Assembly (NCBI GenBank): GCA_038232215.1 | Contig: JBBSIG010000045.1 | Location: 1-14,960, forward strand | Source: JBBSIG01 sp038232215 | GTDB lineage: Bacteria; Actinomycetota; Thermoleophilia; Gaiellales; Gaiellaceae | Length of the DNA stretch: 14,960 nt | Direction of reading: 5' to 3' | In this document: positions 7,800 to 14,701 of the stretch, piece after piece | Layout: each line of letters starts with the position of its first letter | Numbering within the stretch: the first letter of the stretch is position 1 | The notes under the pieces: model-generated | Databases searched by the model: none | The model's input: the letters and a program-made list of their open reading frames with translations, nothing else | What the model was told of the DNA's origin: nothing | Translations under genes and position numbers: made by a program

Positions 7800-10037
7800 C
7801 TACGCGGCCGCTAGGCGGCGCAGGAGGGTCAGGGCCGCGCTCTTGTCGAGGAGGTCGTTGAGGTTGCCGCACTTCGGCGACTGGACGCACGACGGACAGC
7901 CCGACTCGCAGGGGCAGCCTGCGAGCATCGCAGCCGTGTCCGCGACCCAGCCCTCGAAGACCTCGAAGCCCCGCTCCGCGATCCCCACGCCGCCGGGATG
8001 CCCGTCGTAGACGAACACCGTCGGGCGGCCGGTCTGGAAGTGGACGTTCGTCGAGAGGCCGCCGATGTCCCAGCGGTCGCACATCGCCCAGAGCGGCAGG
8101 AGCGCGATCAGCGAGTGCTCCGCCGCGTGCAGGGCGCCGAGCAGCCTCGGTAGCTCCTCGAGCCCCCCGAGCTGCTCCGGCTCCGGAAGGAACCAGACCG
8201 CCTCCGTCTCGAAGGTCGTCTCGGGCAGGTCGAGCGGGGTCAGGTCGAGGGTCGAGCCGTCCCGCCTCGACTTCTTCTGAAACGCGACCACCTGCTCGGT
8301 GACCGCCACGGTGCCGAAAGAGAGCTCGAGCCCCAGGCGACGCTCGCAGCGCCGGGTCTCGTCGATCGCGGTCGTGGTCTCCTTCTTCACCTGGGTGTAG
8401 TAGTCGCCGGTGAACGGCGCCACCACGGCGGTTCGCGACGGGTGATCGAGCGTGCGCACGAAGTACGCCTCTCCGAGATGGAGGTAGACCGCCCCTTCGT
8501 GGATCGTCGAGTACGCCCGCGAGCGCTCGACGAGCCCGAGCAGCGAGCCCGTCTCCTCGTCCACGACGGTGAACGTCTCGGCGTCCGCCGAGCGGAGCGG
8601 CACCCGGGCGGCGGGGTAGTCCCGTCCGGCCCAGACGAACCCCGCGCGCGTCCGCTTCAGCTCCGGCAGCACCGAGGCGCGCTGGAGCGCCTGCTCGCCG
8701 AGGATCGTACGGTCCGTGTCGTCGAGGGGCGCCTCGAAAGCGGCCGCGCGCACGTGGCCGTCGAGGACGCGAGGGTTCGCGTGATCGAGCACCGCGCCCT
8801 CGACGCGCCGGGCGAGCAGCGTCTCGGGCTCGCGCATGAAGTACTGGTCGAGCGCGTCCTCGCTCGCGACGAGCACGGCCAGCCCGTGCGCGCGCCGCCC
8901 GGCGCGACCCCACTGCTGACGGAGGCTCGCGACCGTACCCGGAAAGCCGACCGAGATCGCGCAGTCGAGCAGGCCGATGTCGATGCCGAGCTCGAGCGCG
9001 TCGGTCGCGCTCACGCCGAGCAGCTCGCCCTCGACGAGACGCCGCTCGATCTCCCGCCGCTGTGCGGCCGTGTAGCCCGCCCGGTAGGGCGCGAGCCTGG
9101 CGGCGACCTCGGGATCGACTCGGTCGGCGGTGAAGCGGTGCACGAGCTCGGCGGTCTTGCGGCTCTTCGTGAAGCAGATCGTGCGCAGGCCGCGCGAGAC
9201 GAGGCCGGCCATCAGACGCGAGGCGTCGGAGAGCGCGCTCGCGCGTACGCCAAGCTCCTCGTCCAGGAGCTCCGGGTTCCAGAGCGCGACCGTGCGCTCG
9301 GCTCGTGGCGCCGCGTCGTCGCCGATCACGGTGACCTCGAGTCCGGTCAGGGAGCGAGCGAGCTCGCCAGGGTTCGCGATCGTGGCGGAGGCGAGCAGGA
9401 ACTGCGGTTCGGCCCCGTAGACGCGCGCGAGCCGGCGGAGGCGTCGGAGGACGTTGGCGACGTGCGAGCCGAAGACGCCGCGGTAGACGTGCGCCTCGTC
9501 GACGACGACGTAGCGGAGGTTCTGCAGCACGTCGCCCCAGCGGTCGTGGTGCGGCAGGACCCCGACGTGCAGCATGTCCGGGTTCGTGAGCACGACGTTC
9601 GCCCACTTGCGGATCTGCCAGCGACGCTCGTGCTCGGTGTCGCCGTCGTAGATGGCCGTGCGGAGCCCCGGCACGCGGAGCGCCGCGAGCGTGCGGGCCT
9701 GGTCCTGCGCGAGCGCCTTCGTCGGATAGAGGTAGAGCGCGCGGTGCCTGGGCTCGGACGCGAGCGCCGAGAGCACGGGCAGGTTGAAGGCGAGAGTCTT
9801 GCCGCTCGCCGTCCCCGTGGTCACGATCAGGTGCTCCCCGCGGCCGGCCGCCCGCCAGGCGTCCGCCTGATGGGCGTAGAGGGTGGAGACGCCTCGCGCC
9901 GCGAGTGCCGCCGTGACCGGTGGCGCGAGCTCCTCCGGCAGCGGCGCGAGTCCCGGCTCGCGAGCGGGCTCGGTGCCGAGGTACGCGACCTCCTCCGTCT
10001 CCAGCAGGTCAGCCCAGACCGCGACGTCGAGCGCCAT
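7800..10037 (-). CDS. mrfA: DEAH-box helicase of the MrfA/YprA type (DUF1998)
   Basis: Superfamily 2 helicase whose best-known relative, Bacillus MrfA (YprA), acts with the exonuclease MrfB in repair of mitomycin C damage. The 745-residue protein has a Q-like YAHQADAW (54-61), Walker A TGTASGKT (74-81), YPTKALAQDQ, DEAH (180-183), SAT (217-219), DALELGIDIG (346-355) and motif VI QQWGRAGRR (374-382). The C-terminal DUF1998/MZB region ends in a cysteine cluster, Cys708, 710, 714, 717 and 723, which probably binds metal. The length is normal for the family. The ATG has no Shine-Dalgarno sequence; TATACG lies 6 nt upstream on the coding strand. No mrfB-like gene is visible. The helicase class is certain; the mitomycin repair role is transferred from the family. 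Confidence 0.92.
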   Translation of the reverse strand: MALDVAVWADLLETEEVAYLGTEPAREPGLAPLPEELAPPVTAALAARGVSTLYAHQADAWRAAGRGEHLIVTTGTASGKTLAFNLPVLSALASEPRHRALYLYPTKALAQDQARTLAALRVPGLRTAIYDGDTEHERRWQIRKWANVVLTNPDMLHVGVLPHHDRWGDVLQNLRYVVVDEAHVYRGVFGSHVANVLRRLRRLARVYGAEPQFLLASATIANPGELARSLTGLEVTVIGDDAAPRAERTVALWNPELLDEELGVRASALSDASRLMAGLVSRGLRTICFTKSRKTAELVHRFTADRVDPEVAARLAPYRAGYTAAQRREIERRLVEGELLGVSATDALELGIDIGLLDCAISVGFPGTVASLRQQWGRAGRRAHGLAVLVASEDALDQYFMREPETLLARRVEGAVLDHANPRVLDGHVRAAAFEAPLDDTDRTILGEQALQRASVLPELKRTRAGFVWAGRDYPAARVPLRSADAETFTVVDEETGSLLGLVERSRAYSTIHEGAVYLHLGEAYFVRTLDHPSRTAVVAPFTGDYYTQVKKETTTAIDETRRCERRLGLELSFGTVAVTEQVVAFQKKSRRDGSTLDLTPLDLPETTFETEAVWFLPEPEQLGGLEELPRLLGALHAAEHSLIALLPLWAMCDRWDIGGLSTNVHFQTGRPTVFVYDGHPGGVGIAERGFEVFEGWVADTAAMLAGCPCESGCPSCVQSPKCGNLNDLLDKSAALTLLRRLAAA

Positions 10038-10043
10038 CGGACT

Positions 10044-10049
10044 CGTATA
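10044..10049 (-). promoter_or_regulatory. Putative -10 (TATACG) of the helicase gene
   Basis: On the - strand TATACG ends 6 nt before the helicase ATG, consistent with a leaderless start. The final base departs from TANNNT and no -35 is evident. It shares the 80-nt divergent spacer with the thiL promoter candidate. Confidence 0.32.
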
Positions 10050-10100
10050 GCACGGCCCTTCGGAGGAGAGCCTGTGGGTCTTCGGCCCGTGTCCGAGTGG

Positions 10101-10106
10101 TAGCGT
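10101..10106 (+). promoter_or_regulatory. Putative -10 (TAGCGT) of thiL
   Basis: TAGCGT fits TANNNT and ends 11 nt before the thiL ATG, giving a leader of only a few bases. There is no Shine-Dalgarno sequence and no TPP riboswitch in the short spacer. Confidence 0.33.
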
Positions 10107-10117
10107 CCTGACACTCC

Positions 10118-11035
10118 ATGCGGCTGTCTGATCTCGGCGAGCTCGGCCTGCTCGCGGAGCTCGAGCGCCGCGGGCTCGTCCAGGGCGTCGAGGACGACGC
10201 GGCCCGGCTCGAGGAGGGTCTCGTGGTGACGCAGGACGCGCTCGTGGAAGGAGTCCACTTTCGACGAGCCTGGACGTCCTGGCGCGATCTCGGCTACAAG
10301 GCGGCCGCGGTCAACCTGAGCGACCTCGCCGCCTCGGGAGCCGAGCCGGAGGCGCTGATCGTGAGCCTCGGCGTTCCTCCGACCACCGAGCTCGCAGCCG
10401 TGGTCGAGCTCTACGAGGGGCTCGCCCAGACGGGCGTCGCGGTGCTCGGCGGGGATACCACCTCGGCGCCGGCCGTCTATCTCAGCGTGACCGCTCTCGG
10501 ACGCTCGGAGCGGGTCCCGGGCCGCGGCGGCGCCCGTCCGGGCGACGGGCTGGTGGTGACAGGGCCGCGCGGCGGGTCGGCCGCCGGTTTCCTCGCGCTC
10601 CGCGACGGGATCGCGAGCCCGCTCGTCCGAGCGCACCTGCGCCCGCCGATTCGCCTCGAGGAGGGCCGCCGACTCGCCCGGCGGGCCACCGCGATGCTCG
10701 ATCTCTCGGACGGGCTCGCCTCGGACGCCGCGCGGCTCGCTGCGCGCTCGGCCTGCCGGCTCGTGATCGAGCTCGAGCGCGTGCCGGTGGCCGAGGGGGT
10801 CGAGGAGGCGGCCGCTCGAGCGGGCACGGGCGGGTGGGAGCTCGCGTGCGCGTTCGGCGAGGACTACGAGCTGCTCGCCGCGCTGCCGGCCGGCGAGACA
10901 AACGGCTTTCGGGTCGTCGGGCGTTGCGAGGAGGGCGAAGGCGTGGAGCTGCGGCTCGCCGGCGTTTCCGTGGCCCTCGCCGGCTGGGAGCACTTTCGCC
11001 TCGAGCTGCCTGCCCCGGAAGAACGAGCGCGCTGA
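10118..11035 (+). CDS. thiL: Thiamine-monophosphate kinase
   Basis: Cytosolic kinase that phosphorylates thiamine monophosphate with ATP to give thiamine diphosphate, the last step of cofactor synthesis. The 305-residue protein shows the AIR-synthase-like fold motifs of ThiL: Asp26-Asp27 (variant VEDDAARL instead of the usual GDDAA), TQDALVEGVHF with Asp40 and His47 (38-48), VNLSDLAASGA (65-75), GGDTT (111-115), DLSDGLASD (195-203) and FGEDYELL (246-253). Length is typical. It is read divergently from the helicase across 80 nt, and its start has no ribosome site. No other thi gene is in the window, so it stands alone; a downstream partner is unlikely because the next gene has its own ribosome site after 117 nt. 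Confidence 0.93.
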   Translation: MRLSDLGELGLLAELERRGLVQGVEDDAARLEEGLVVTQDALVEGVHFRRAWTSWRDLGYKAAAVNLSDLAASGAEPEALIVSLGVPPTTELAAVVELYEGLAQTGVAVLGGDTTSAPAVYLSVTALGRSERVPGRGGARPGDGLVVTGPRGGSAAGFLALRDGIASPLVRAHLRPPIRLEEGRRLARRATAMLDLSDGLASDAARLAARSACRLVIELERVPVAEGVEEAAARAGTGGWELACAFGEDYELLAALPAGETNGFRVVGRCEEGEGVELRLAGVSVALAGWEHFRLELPAPEERAR

Positions 11036-11108
11036 GAGATCCGGTCCCCGCGTGATTGGACGGGGGGCGGTCCGAGGTTCGTTCCGGCCCGCTGGCGGTG
11101 GGTAGGTC

Positions 11109-11114
11109 TATCGT
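11109..11114 (+). promoter_or_regulatory. Possible -10 (TATCGT) before the isochorismatase gene
   Basis: TATCGT lies 38 nt before the ATG and would give a leader of about 30 nt carrying the purine-rich ribosome site AAGGGGAGG (11142-11150). No good -35 is seen, so support is weak. Confidence 0.28.
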
Positions 11115-11152
11115 GGGTGGACACAGGAGCCCAGCGCGAGTAAGGGGAGGCC

Positions 11153-11713
11153 ATGACCACACTCGAGAATCGGCCGAACACCGCACTCCTCGTCGTCGAC
11201 GTGCAGAACGGCGTCGTCGAGGGGGCTCACGAGCGCGACGCGGTCGTCGCGAACGTCGGCAGCCTGGTCGAGAAGGCGCGGCGGGAACGGGTCCCCGTTG
11301 TCTGGGTCCAGCACTCCGACGAGCAGCTTGCGAGGGGGAGCGACGACTGGCGGATCGTCCCCGAGCTGACTCCGGGCGACGTCGAGCCTCTCGTCGAGAA
11401 GAACTACGGCGACTCCTTCGAGGACACCACCCTCGAGACCCTGCTGTCGGGCCTCGGAGTAGCGCGACTCGTCGTCGTCGGCGCACAGACCGATGCGTGC
11501 ATCCGCTCGACGCTCCATGGCGCGTTGGTCAGGGGCTACGACGCGACCCTTGTCAGCGACGCCCACACGACGGAGGACCAGACGGCGCGGGGGGCGCCGC
11601 CGCCGGACCAGATCATCGCGCACACGAACCTGTACTGGACCTACCAGACGGCGCCGGGGCGGGCGGCCGGGACGGTCGAGACCAAGGATGTCGACTTCGG
11701 CGGTACGTCCTGA
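11153..11713 (+). CDS. Isochorismatase-like cysteine hydrolase
   Basis: Member of the isochorismatase-fold amidohydrolases (nicotinamidases, N-carbamoyl hydrolases, others). The 186-residue product has the complete Asp-Lys-Cys triad: Asp16 in LLVVDVQNG, Lys83 in VEKNYGDSF and Cys116 in GAQTDACIRSTLHGA, followed by the family's VSDAHTT. The non-prolyl cis-peptide region (VVVGAQTDAC) is intact. AAGGGGAGG precedes the ATG by 2 nt, so unlike several neighbours this gene has a leader and a ribosome site. It stands alone between thiL and the convergent thioredoxin gene, so context gives no substrate. The zinc-site pattern of true nicotinamidases (DXHXXH) is not seen; a generic amidase or carbamoylase role is more likely. 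Confidence 0.88.
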   Translation: MTTLENRPNTALLVVDVQNGVVEGAHERDAVVANVGSLVEKARRERVPVVWVQHSDEQLARGSDDWRIVPELTPGDVEPLVEKNYGDSFEDTTLETLLSGLGVARLVVVGAQTDACIRSTLHGALVRGYDATLVSDAHTTEDQTARGAPPPDQIIAHTNLYWTYQTAPGRAAGTVETKDVDFGGTS

Positions 11714-11756
11714 AGCCTGTCCGACGCGGACGGGAACGCCTCGGGACGGGACCGCG

Positions 11757-11779
11757 CCCAGGTCGTCATCGGGCCTGGG
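11757..11779. terminator. Hairpin in the convergent spacer
   Basis: CCCAGG (11757-11762) pairs with CCTGGG (11774-11779) around 11 nt, with a possible extra G-T pair. It lies 44 nt after the isochorismatase stop, between convergent genes, where a terminator is expected. There is no T-run, so function is uncertain. Confidence 0.3.
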
Positions 11780-11817
11780 TGAGCGGTGCCCGCACGGCGG
11801 ATGGCCGTTGCCTGCTG

Positions 11818-11829
11818 CTAGGGCCCTAG
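11818..11829. repeat. 12-bp perfect palindrome CTAGGGCCCTAG
   Basis: The palindrome overlaps the TAG stop of the thioredoxin gene (11826-11828 on the - strand) and contains two copies of CTAG, a tetramer that is usually rare in bacteria. It may be chance, part of a terminator, or a protein binding site. Confidence 0.45.
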
Positions 11830-12140
11830 AGCCAGCTCGCGAAAGCGCTCTCGTACTTGCCGCGCGGGTAAGCGCCGACGACGGTCTGCTTCGGCTCCCC
11901 GCCCTCGAAGAGCATCACGGTCGGGATCGAGAGGATTCCGAAGCGCCCCGCCACGTCCGGGTTCTCGTCGATGTCGACCTTCACGAAGCGGAGCCGCTCG
12001 CCGTGCTCGCTCTCGAGCTGCTCGAGCACGGGCGAGACCGCGCGACACGGCCCGCACCAGGGAGCCCAGAAGTCGACGACGGTCGGCCGCTCGGCCCGCA
12101 GCACGTCGGAGTCGAAGCTCTCGTCTGTGACCTCGCGCAT
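11826..12140 (-). CDS. trxA: Thioredoxin
   Basis: Small cytosolic dithiol protein that reduces disulphides in target proteins, recharged by thioredoxin reductase. At 104 residues it has the standard length: FWAPWCGPCR with the redox pair Cys29/Cys32 (WCGPC 28-32), the buried Asp23, and the cis-proline loop SIPTV (Pro73), followed by LFEGGEPKQTVVGAYP. No signal peptide or membrane anchor is visible, so a cytosolic TrxA type fits better than a secreted CcmG/ResA type. The gene lies 34 nt downstream of the glycosyltransferase on the same strand, but that gap holds its own -10-like hexamer, so it may be transcribed separately. Its end faces the isochorismatase gene. Confidence 0.94.
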   Translation of the reverse strand: MREVTDESFDSDVLRAERPTVVDFWAPWCGPCRAVSPVLEQLESEHGERLRFVKVDIDENPDVAGRFGILSIPTVMLFEGGEPKQTVVGAYPRGKYESAFASWL

Positions 12141-12147
12141 CGCCGGG

Positions 12148-12153
12148 ATGGTA
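12148..12153 (-). promoter_or_regulatory. Putative -10 (TACCAT) of leaderless trxA
   Basis: On the - strand TACCAT fits TANNNT and ends exactly 7 nt before the thioredoxin ATG. That is the spacing expected when transcription starts at the A of the start codon. No Shine-Dalgarno sequence is present. Confidence 0.45.
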
Positions 12154-12174
12154 GCGGGCGCGGAGGCTGCGACT

Positions 12175-12882
12175 CTAGATGCGCCCGAGCAGGGCCGCTC
12201 CCCGCAGAAGCGGCACCTTCCATACCGCCTCGAGCACGATCGAGCGGCTCATCTTCGAGCCGCCGAGCTCGCGGTCGACGAACGTGATCGGAACCTCGAC
12301 GACGCGGAAGCCGGCCCGAAGGGCACGGTAGGTCGTCTCGATCTGGAAGGCGTAGCCGCGCGAGTCGATCGCGGCGAGATCGAGGCGCTCCAGCACCGTG
12401 CGGCGGTAGCACTTGAAGCCGCCCGTGAGGTCGCGAACGCGCGTGCCGAGCAGGATCTGGGCGTACAGCGAGCCGCCCCGGGAGACGAGGCGCCGCCCGA
12501 GTCCCCAGGCGCGCACCTGCCCGCCGGGGACGTAGCGGGAGCCGAGGACGAGGTCTGCCTCTTCGGCGGCGGCGAGCAGTCGAGGCACGTCGGCGGGATC
12601 GTGGGAGAAGTCGCAGTCCATCTCGAGCACGAGGTCGGCGCCCTCGGCGAGGGCTCGGGCGAACCCGGCCAGGTACGCCGGGCCGAGGCCCTCCTTGCGC
12701 GGACGGTGGAGCACGTCCACGAAGGGGAGCGTCGCGGCGAGACGGTCGGCCAGCTCGCCGGTGCCGTCCGGGGAGTTGTCGTCGATCACGAGCACCCGGA
12801 CGTCGTGCGGCTGGAGCGCCTGCACCATCGCCTCCAGGTTCTCGCGCTCGTTGTAGGTGGGAAGGCAAACGGTCGCTCGCAC
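12175..12882 (-). CDS. GT2 glycosyltransferase, polyprenol-phosphate mannose synthase type
   Basis: Family 2 glycosyltransferase resembling DPM1/Ppm1, which transfers mannose from GDP-mannose to a polyprenyl phosphate at the membrane to supply cell-envelope or protein glycosylation. The 235-residue product shows LPTYNERENL (8-17), VIDDNSPDGTGE (32-43), the metal-binding DCD (Asp89, Asp91) in EMDCDFSHDP, GSRYVPGG (114-121), LTGGFKCYRR (152-161), FQIE and VPITFVDRELGGSKMS (197-212). There are no clear transmembrane helices, so it is the short single-domain form. The GTG at 12882 puts the nucleotide-binding strand at the N-terminus as in the family; upstream in-frame codons belong to antisense polX. 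Its start codon is 18 nt from that of polX. The sugar and lipid substrates are inferred from the family. Confidence 0.9.
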   Translation of the reverse strand: MRATVCLPTYNERENLEAMVQALQPHDVRVLVIDDNSPDGTGELADRLAATLPFVDVLHRPRKEGLGPAYLAGFARALAEGADLVLEMDCDFSHDPADVPRLLAAAEEADLVLGSRYVPGGQVRAWGLGRRLVSRGGSLYAQILLGTRVRDLTGGFKCYRRTVLERLDLAAIDSRGYAFQIETTYRALRAGFRVVEVPITFVDRELGGSKMSRSIVLEAVWKVPLLRGAALLGRI

Positions 12883-12900
12883 GGCCGTATCATCGCCGTC
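12883..12900. promoter_or_regulatory. 18-nt divergent spacer with overlapping -10 candidates
   Basis: The whole space between the glycosyltransferase GTG (- strand) and the polX GTG (+ strand) is 18 nt. TATCAT (12888-12893) fits TANNNT and ends 7 nt before the polX start. On the other strand GATGAT (12889-12894) ends 6 nt before the glycosyltransferase start. Neither gene has room for a leader or ribosome site, and each -35 region would lie inside the other gene. Confidence 0.5.
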
Positions 12901-14610
12901 GTGACCGTCCGCACTCCGACGAACGCGGACGTGGCGGCACAGTTCGAGCTGCTCGCCGACCTGATCGAGCTCGAGGGCGGCGACGCCTTCCGCGTGAATG
13001 CGTATCGCCGCGCCGCCACCCGGATCAGCGAGCACGGCGGGCCGGTGGCGAAGCTCGCGCTCGAGGGGCGCGCGAAAGAGCTGCAGGGGATCGGACAGAC
13101 GATCGAGGCCAAGATCGTGGAGATCGCGCAGAACGGTGAGATGAGCGCCCTCAGCAAGCGCAAGGCCGCGATTCCGCCCGAGGTCGTGCTCTTCATGCGG
13201 CTCCCCGGCCTCGGGCCGAAGACGGCGGCGCGCATCTGGCGCGAGCTCGGCGTCTCGACCCTCGAGGAGCTCCACGAGGCCGCCGCCGCCGAGCGTCTCC
13301 GCGGGCTCGCGGGGCTCGGCGCCAAGACCGAGGAGCGCATCCTGAAGGCGCTCTCCGCCGAGGCGCCCACGCTCCAGAAGCGGACGCTCCTCGGCCACGG
13401 CCTCCCGGCCGTGCTGGCGGTCGTCTCCGTCCTGCGAGAGCACCCGGGCGTCGACCGGGTCTCGGAGGCCGGGAGCATTCGGCGCCGGCGCGAGACGGTG
13501 CGGGACCTCGACGTGATCGCGACGGCCGCCGACGCGGGCGAGCTGACGGGCTTCTTCACGCGGCTGACCTGGGTCGGCGAGGTCGCCGCGCACGGCGATA
13601 CGAAAGCAACGGTTGTCTCGCACGACGGCCTGCGCTTCGATCTTCGAGTCGTGCCGCCGGAGTCGTTCGGCAACCTCCTGCAGCACTTCACCGGCTCGAA
13701 GGCCCACAACGTCGCGCTGCGGGAGGACGCGGTGCGTCGGAAGCTCTCCATCTCGGAGTACGGCATCCAGGACGGGGAGAGCGGCACGGTCTTCACCGCG
13801 CGGGAGGAGGCCGCGGTCTACGAGCGACTCGGCTACCAGTTCATCGCGCCCGAGCTGCGCGAGAACGCGGGCGAGCTCGAGGCGGCGCGGCGCGGAGAGC
13901 TGCCCGTGCTCGTGGAGCGCGGCGACCTGCGCGGCGACCTGCACTCGCACACGACCTGGTCGCAGGACGGCAAGAGCACCCTCGTCGAGATGGTCGAGGC
14001 GGCCGTGGCCCGGGGCCACTCCTACCTCGCGGTCACGGATCACTCGCACTCTCTGCGGGAGGGTCGACTCGAGGCTCAGGCAGAGGAGATCGACGCGCTC
14101 GCGGGCCGGTTCCTCCCCTTCAGGATCATCAAGGGGATCGAGGTCAACATCCGGGCGGACGGATCCGTCGACGTGCCTGACGAGGTGCTCGCCGAGCGGG
14201 ACTGGGTGATGGCCTCGGTCCACTCCCGCTTCGACGAGGACCTGACCGAGCGCGTCCTCGCCGCGATGGAGAACCCGCACGTCGACTGCATCGGTCACCT
14301 GACGGGGCGGAAGCTCAACGTCCGTCCAGCGGCGGACGTCGCGATCGAGCGGGTGATCGAGAAGGCGCTCGAGACGGGCACGTTCCTCGAGCTGAACGCG
14401 CAGCCGAATCGGCTCGACCTGCGCGACGCGCACGCGAGGCTCGCCGGCGAGGCGGGGGTGAAGGTCGCCATCTCGACCGACGCGCACGTTGTGGCGGCGC
14501 TCGATCACCTGGAGATCGGCGTCGCGCAGGCACGGCGCGCGTGGCTTACGAGGGAGCAGGTGCTGAACAGCCGCTCGTGGCCCGAGCTCGAGGAGCTGCT
14601 CGCGCGGTGA
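12901..14610 (+). CDS. polX: DNA polymerase X family protein with PHP domain
   Basis: Bacterial family X DNA polymerase, a gap-filling repair enzyme whose PHP domain supplies metal-dependent 3'-5' exonuclease or phosphoesterase activity. The 569-residue protein has the usual length. It shows an N-terminal pol-beta-like helical domain (about 1-85), helix-hairpin-helix motifs (LPGLGPKTAARI 101-112 and LAGLGAKTEERI 136-147), the palm with GSIRRRRETVRDLD (191-204; Asp202, Asp204) and Asp247 in LRFDLRV, and the PHP domain (about 343-569) with HSH (348-350), TDHSHS (379-384), Glu414, His441, His466 and DAH (527-529). The three palm aspartates are present, so polymerase activity is plausible. The GTG at 12901 puts the family's N-terminus right after a -10-like TATCAT; the much longer open frame back to 11971 is antisense to the neighbours. 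Confidence 0.94.
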   Translation: MTVRTPTNADVAAQFELLADLIELEGGDAFRVNAYRRAATRISEHGGPVAKLALEGRAKELQGIGQTIEAKIVEIAQNGEMSALSKRKAAIPPEVVLFMRLPGLGPKTAARIWRELGVSTLEELHEAAAAERLRGLAGLGAKTEERILKALSAEAPTLQKRTLLGHGLPAVLAVVSVLREHPGVDRVSEAGSIRRRRETVRDLDVIATAADAGELTGFFTRLTWVGEVAAHGDTKATVVSHDGLRFDLRVVPPESFGNLLQHFTGSKAHNVALREDAVRRKLSISEYGIQDGESGTVFTAREEAAVYERLGYQFIAPELRENAGELEAARRGELPVLVERGDLRGDLHSHTTWSQDGKSTLVEMVEAAVARGHSYLAVTDHSHSLREGRLEAQAEEIDALAGRFLPFRIIKGIEVNIRADGSVDVPDEVLAERDWVMASVHSRFDEDLTERVLAAMENPHVDCIGHLTGRKLNVRPAADVAIERVIEKALETGTFLELNAQPNRLDLRDAHARLAGEAGVKVAISTDAHVVAALDHLEIGVAQARRAWLTREQVLNSRSWPELEELLAR

Positions 14611-14611
14611 G

Positions 14612-14638
14612 CGCTCCCGGCGGAGGCCCTGTGGAGCG
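14612..14638 (+). terminator. Hairpin directly after polX
   Basis: CGCTCC (14612-14617) pairs with GGAGCG (14633-14638), and an inner GGC/GCC pair (14619-14621, 14626-14628) is possible. It begins 2 nt after the polX stop. There is no T-run, as with the other hairpins here. Confidence 0.33.
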
Positions 14639-14662
14639 ATCGTCACGAATCTGCCACACCGG

Positions 14663-14678
14663 GTCACACTCTCGTGAC
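14663..14678. promoter_or_regulatory. Operator-like inverted repeat GTCAC-N6-GTGAC
   Basis: GTCAC (14663-14667) and GTGAC (14674-14678) form a 16-nt interrupted palindrome of the size bound by many dimeric regulators. It lies about 150 nt before the decarboxylase start and overlaps the first 25-nt repeat copy, so it may instead be part of that repeat. Confidence 0.25.
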
Positions 14679-14698
14679 GGTGCCTGGCACCGTGACGG
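14674..14698 (+). repeat. 25-nt near-palindromic repeat, copy 1
   Basis: The core CGGTGCCTGGCACCG (14678-14692) is a perfect 15-nt palindrome around a central T, flanked on both sides by GTGACGG or part of it. A second copy at 14780-14804 matches at 21 of 25 positions in the same orientation. It looks like a REP-type intergenic palindrome. Confidence 0.6.
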
Positions 14699-14701
14699 AG
14701 T

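Noticed and set aside
7744..9606. 620-codon open frame antiparallel-shifted within the helicase gene
   Set aside because: Arg/Pro/Ala-rich shadow frame of the helicase gene with no family motifs.
8442..10103. 553-codon open frame on the + strand opposite the helicase
   Set aside because: Composition is typical of a GC-rich antisense shadow. The helicase frame on the other strand has complete motifs.
11030..11060. CTGAGA near the thiL stop as a TPP riboswitch (THI box)
   Set aside because: The conserved ACCTGATC and downstream CG-AGGGA elements are absent, and the position after thiL is wrong for control of thiL.
11153..11713. Annotation as nicotinamidase (pncA)
   Set aside because: The Asp-Lys-Cys triad is present but the zinc-binding DXHXXH pattern of nicotinamidases is not seen, so a specific substrate is not supported.
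11971..14610. 879-codon open frame on the + strand extending polX upstream
   Set aside because: The first 310 codons are antisense to trxA and the glycosyltransferase and resemble nothing. The polX family's N-terminus begins at the GTG at 12901.
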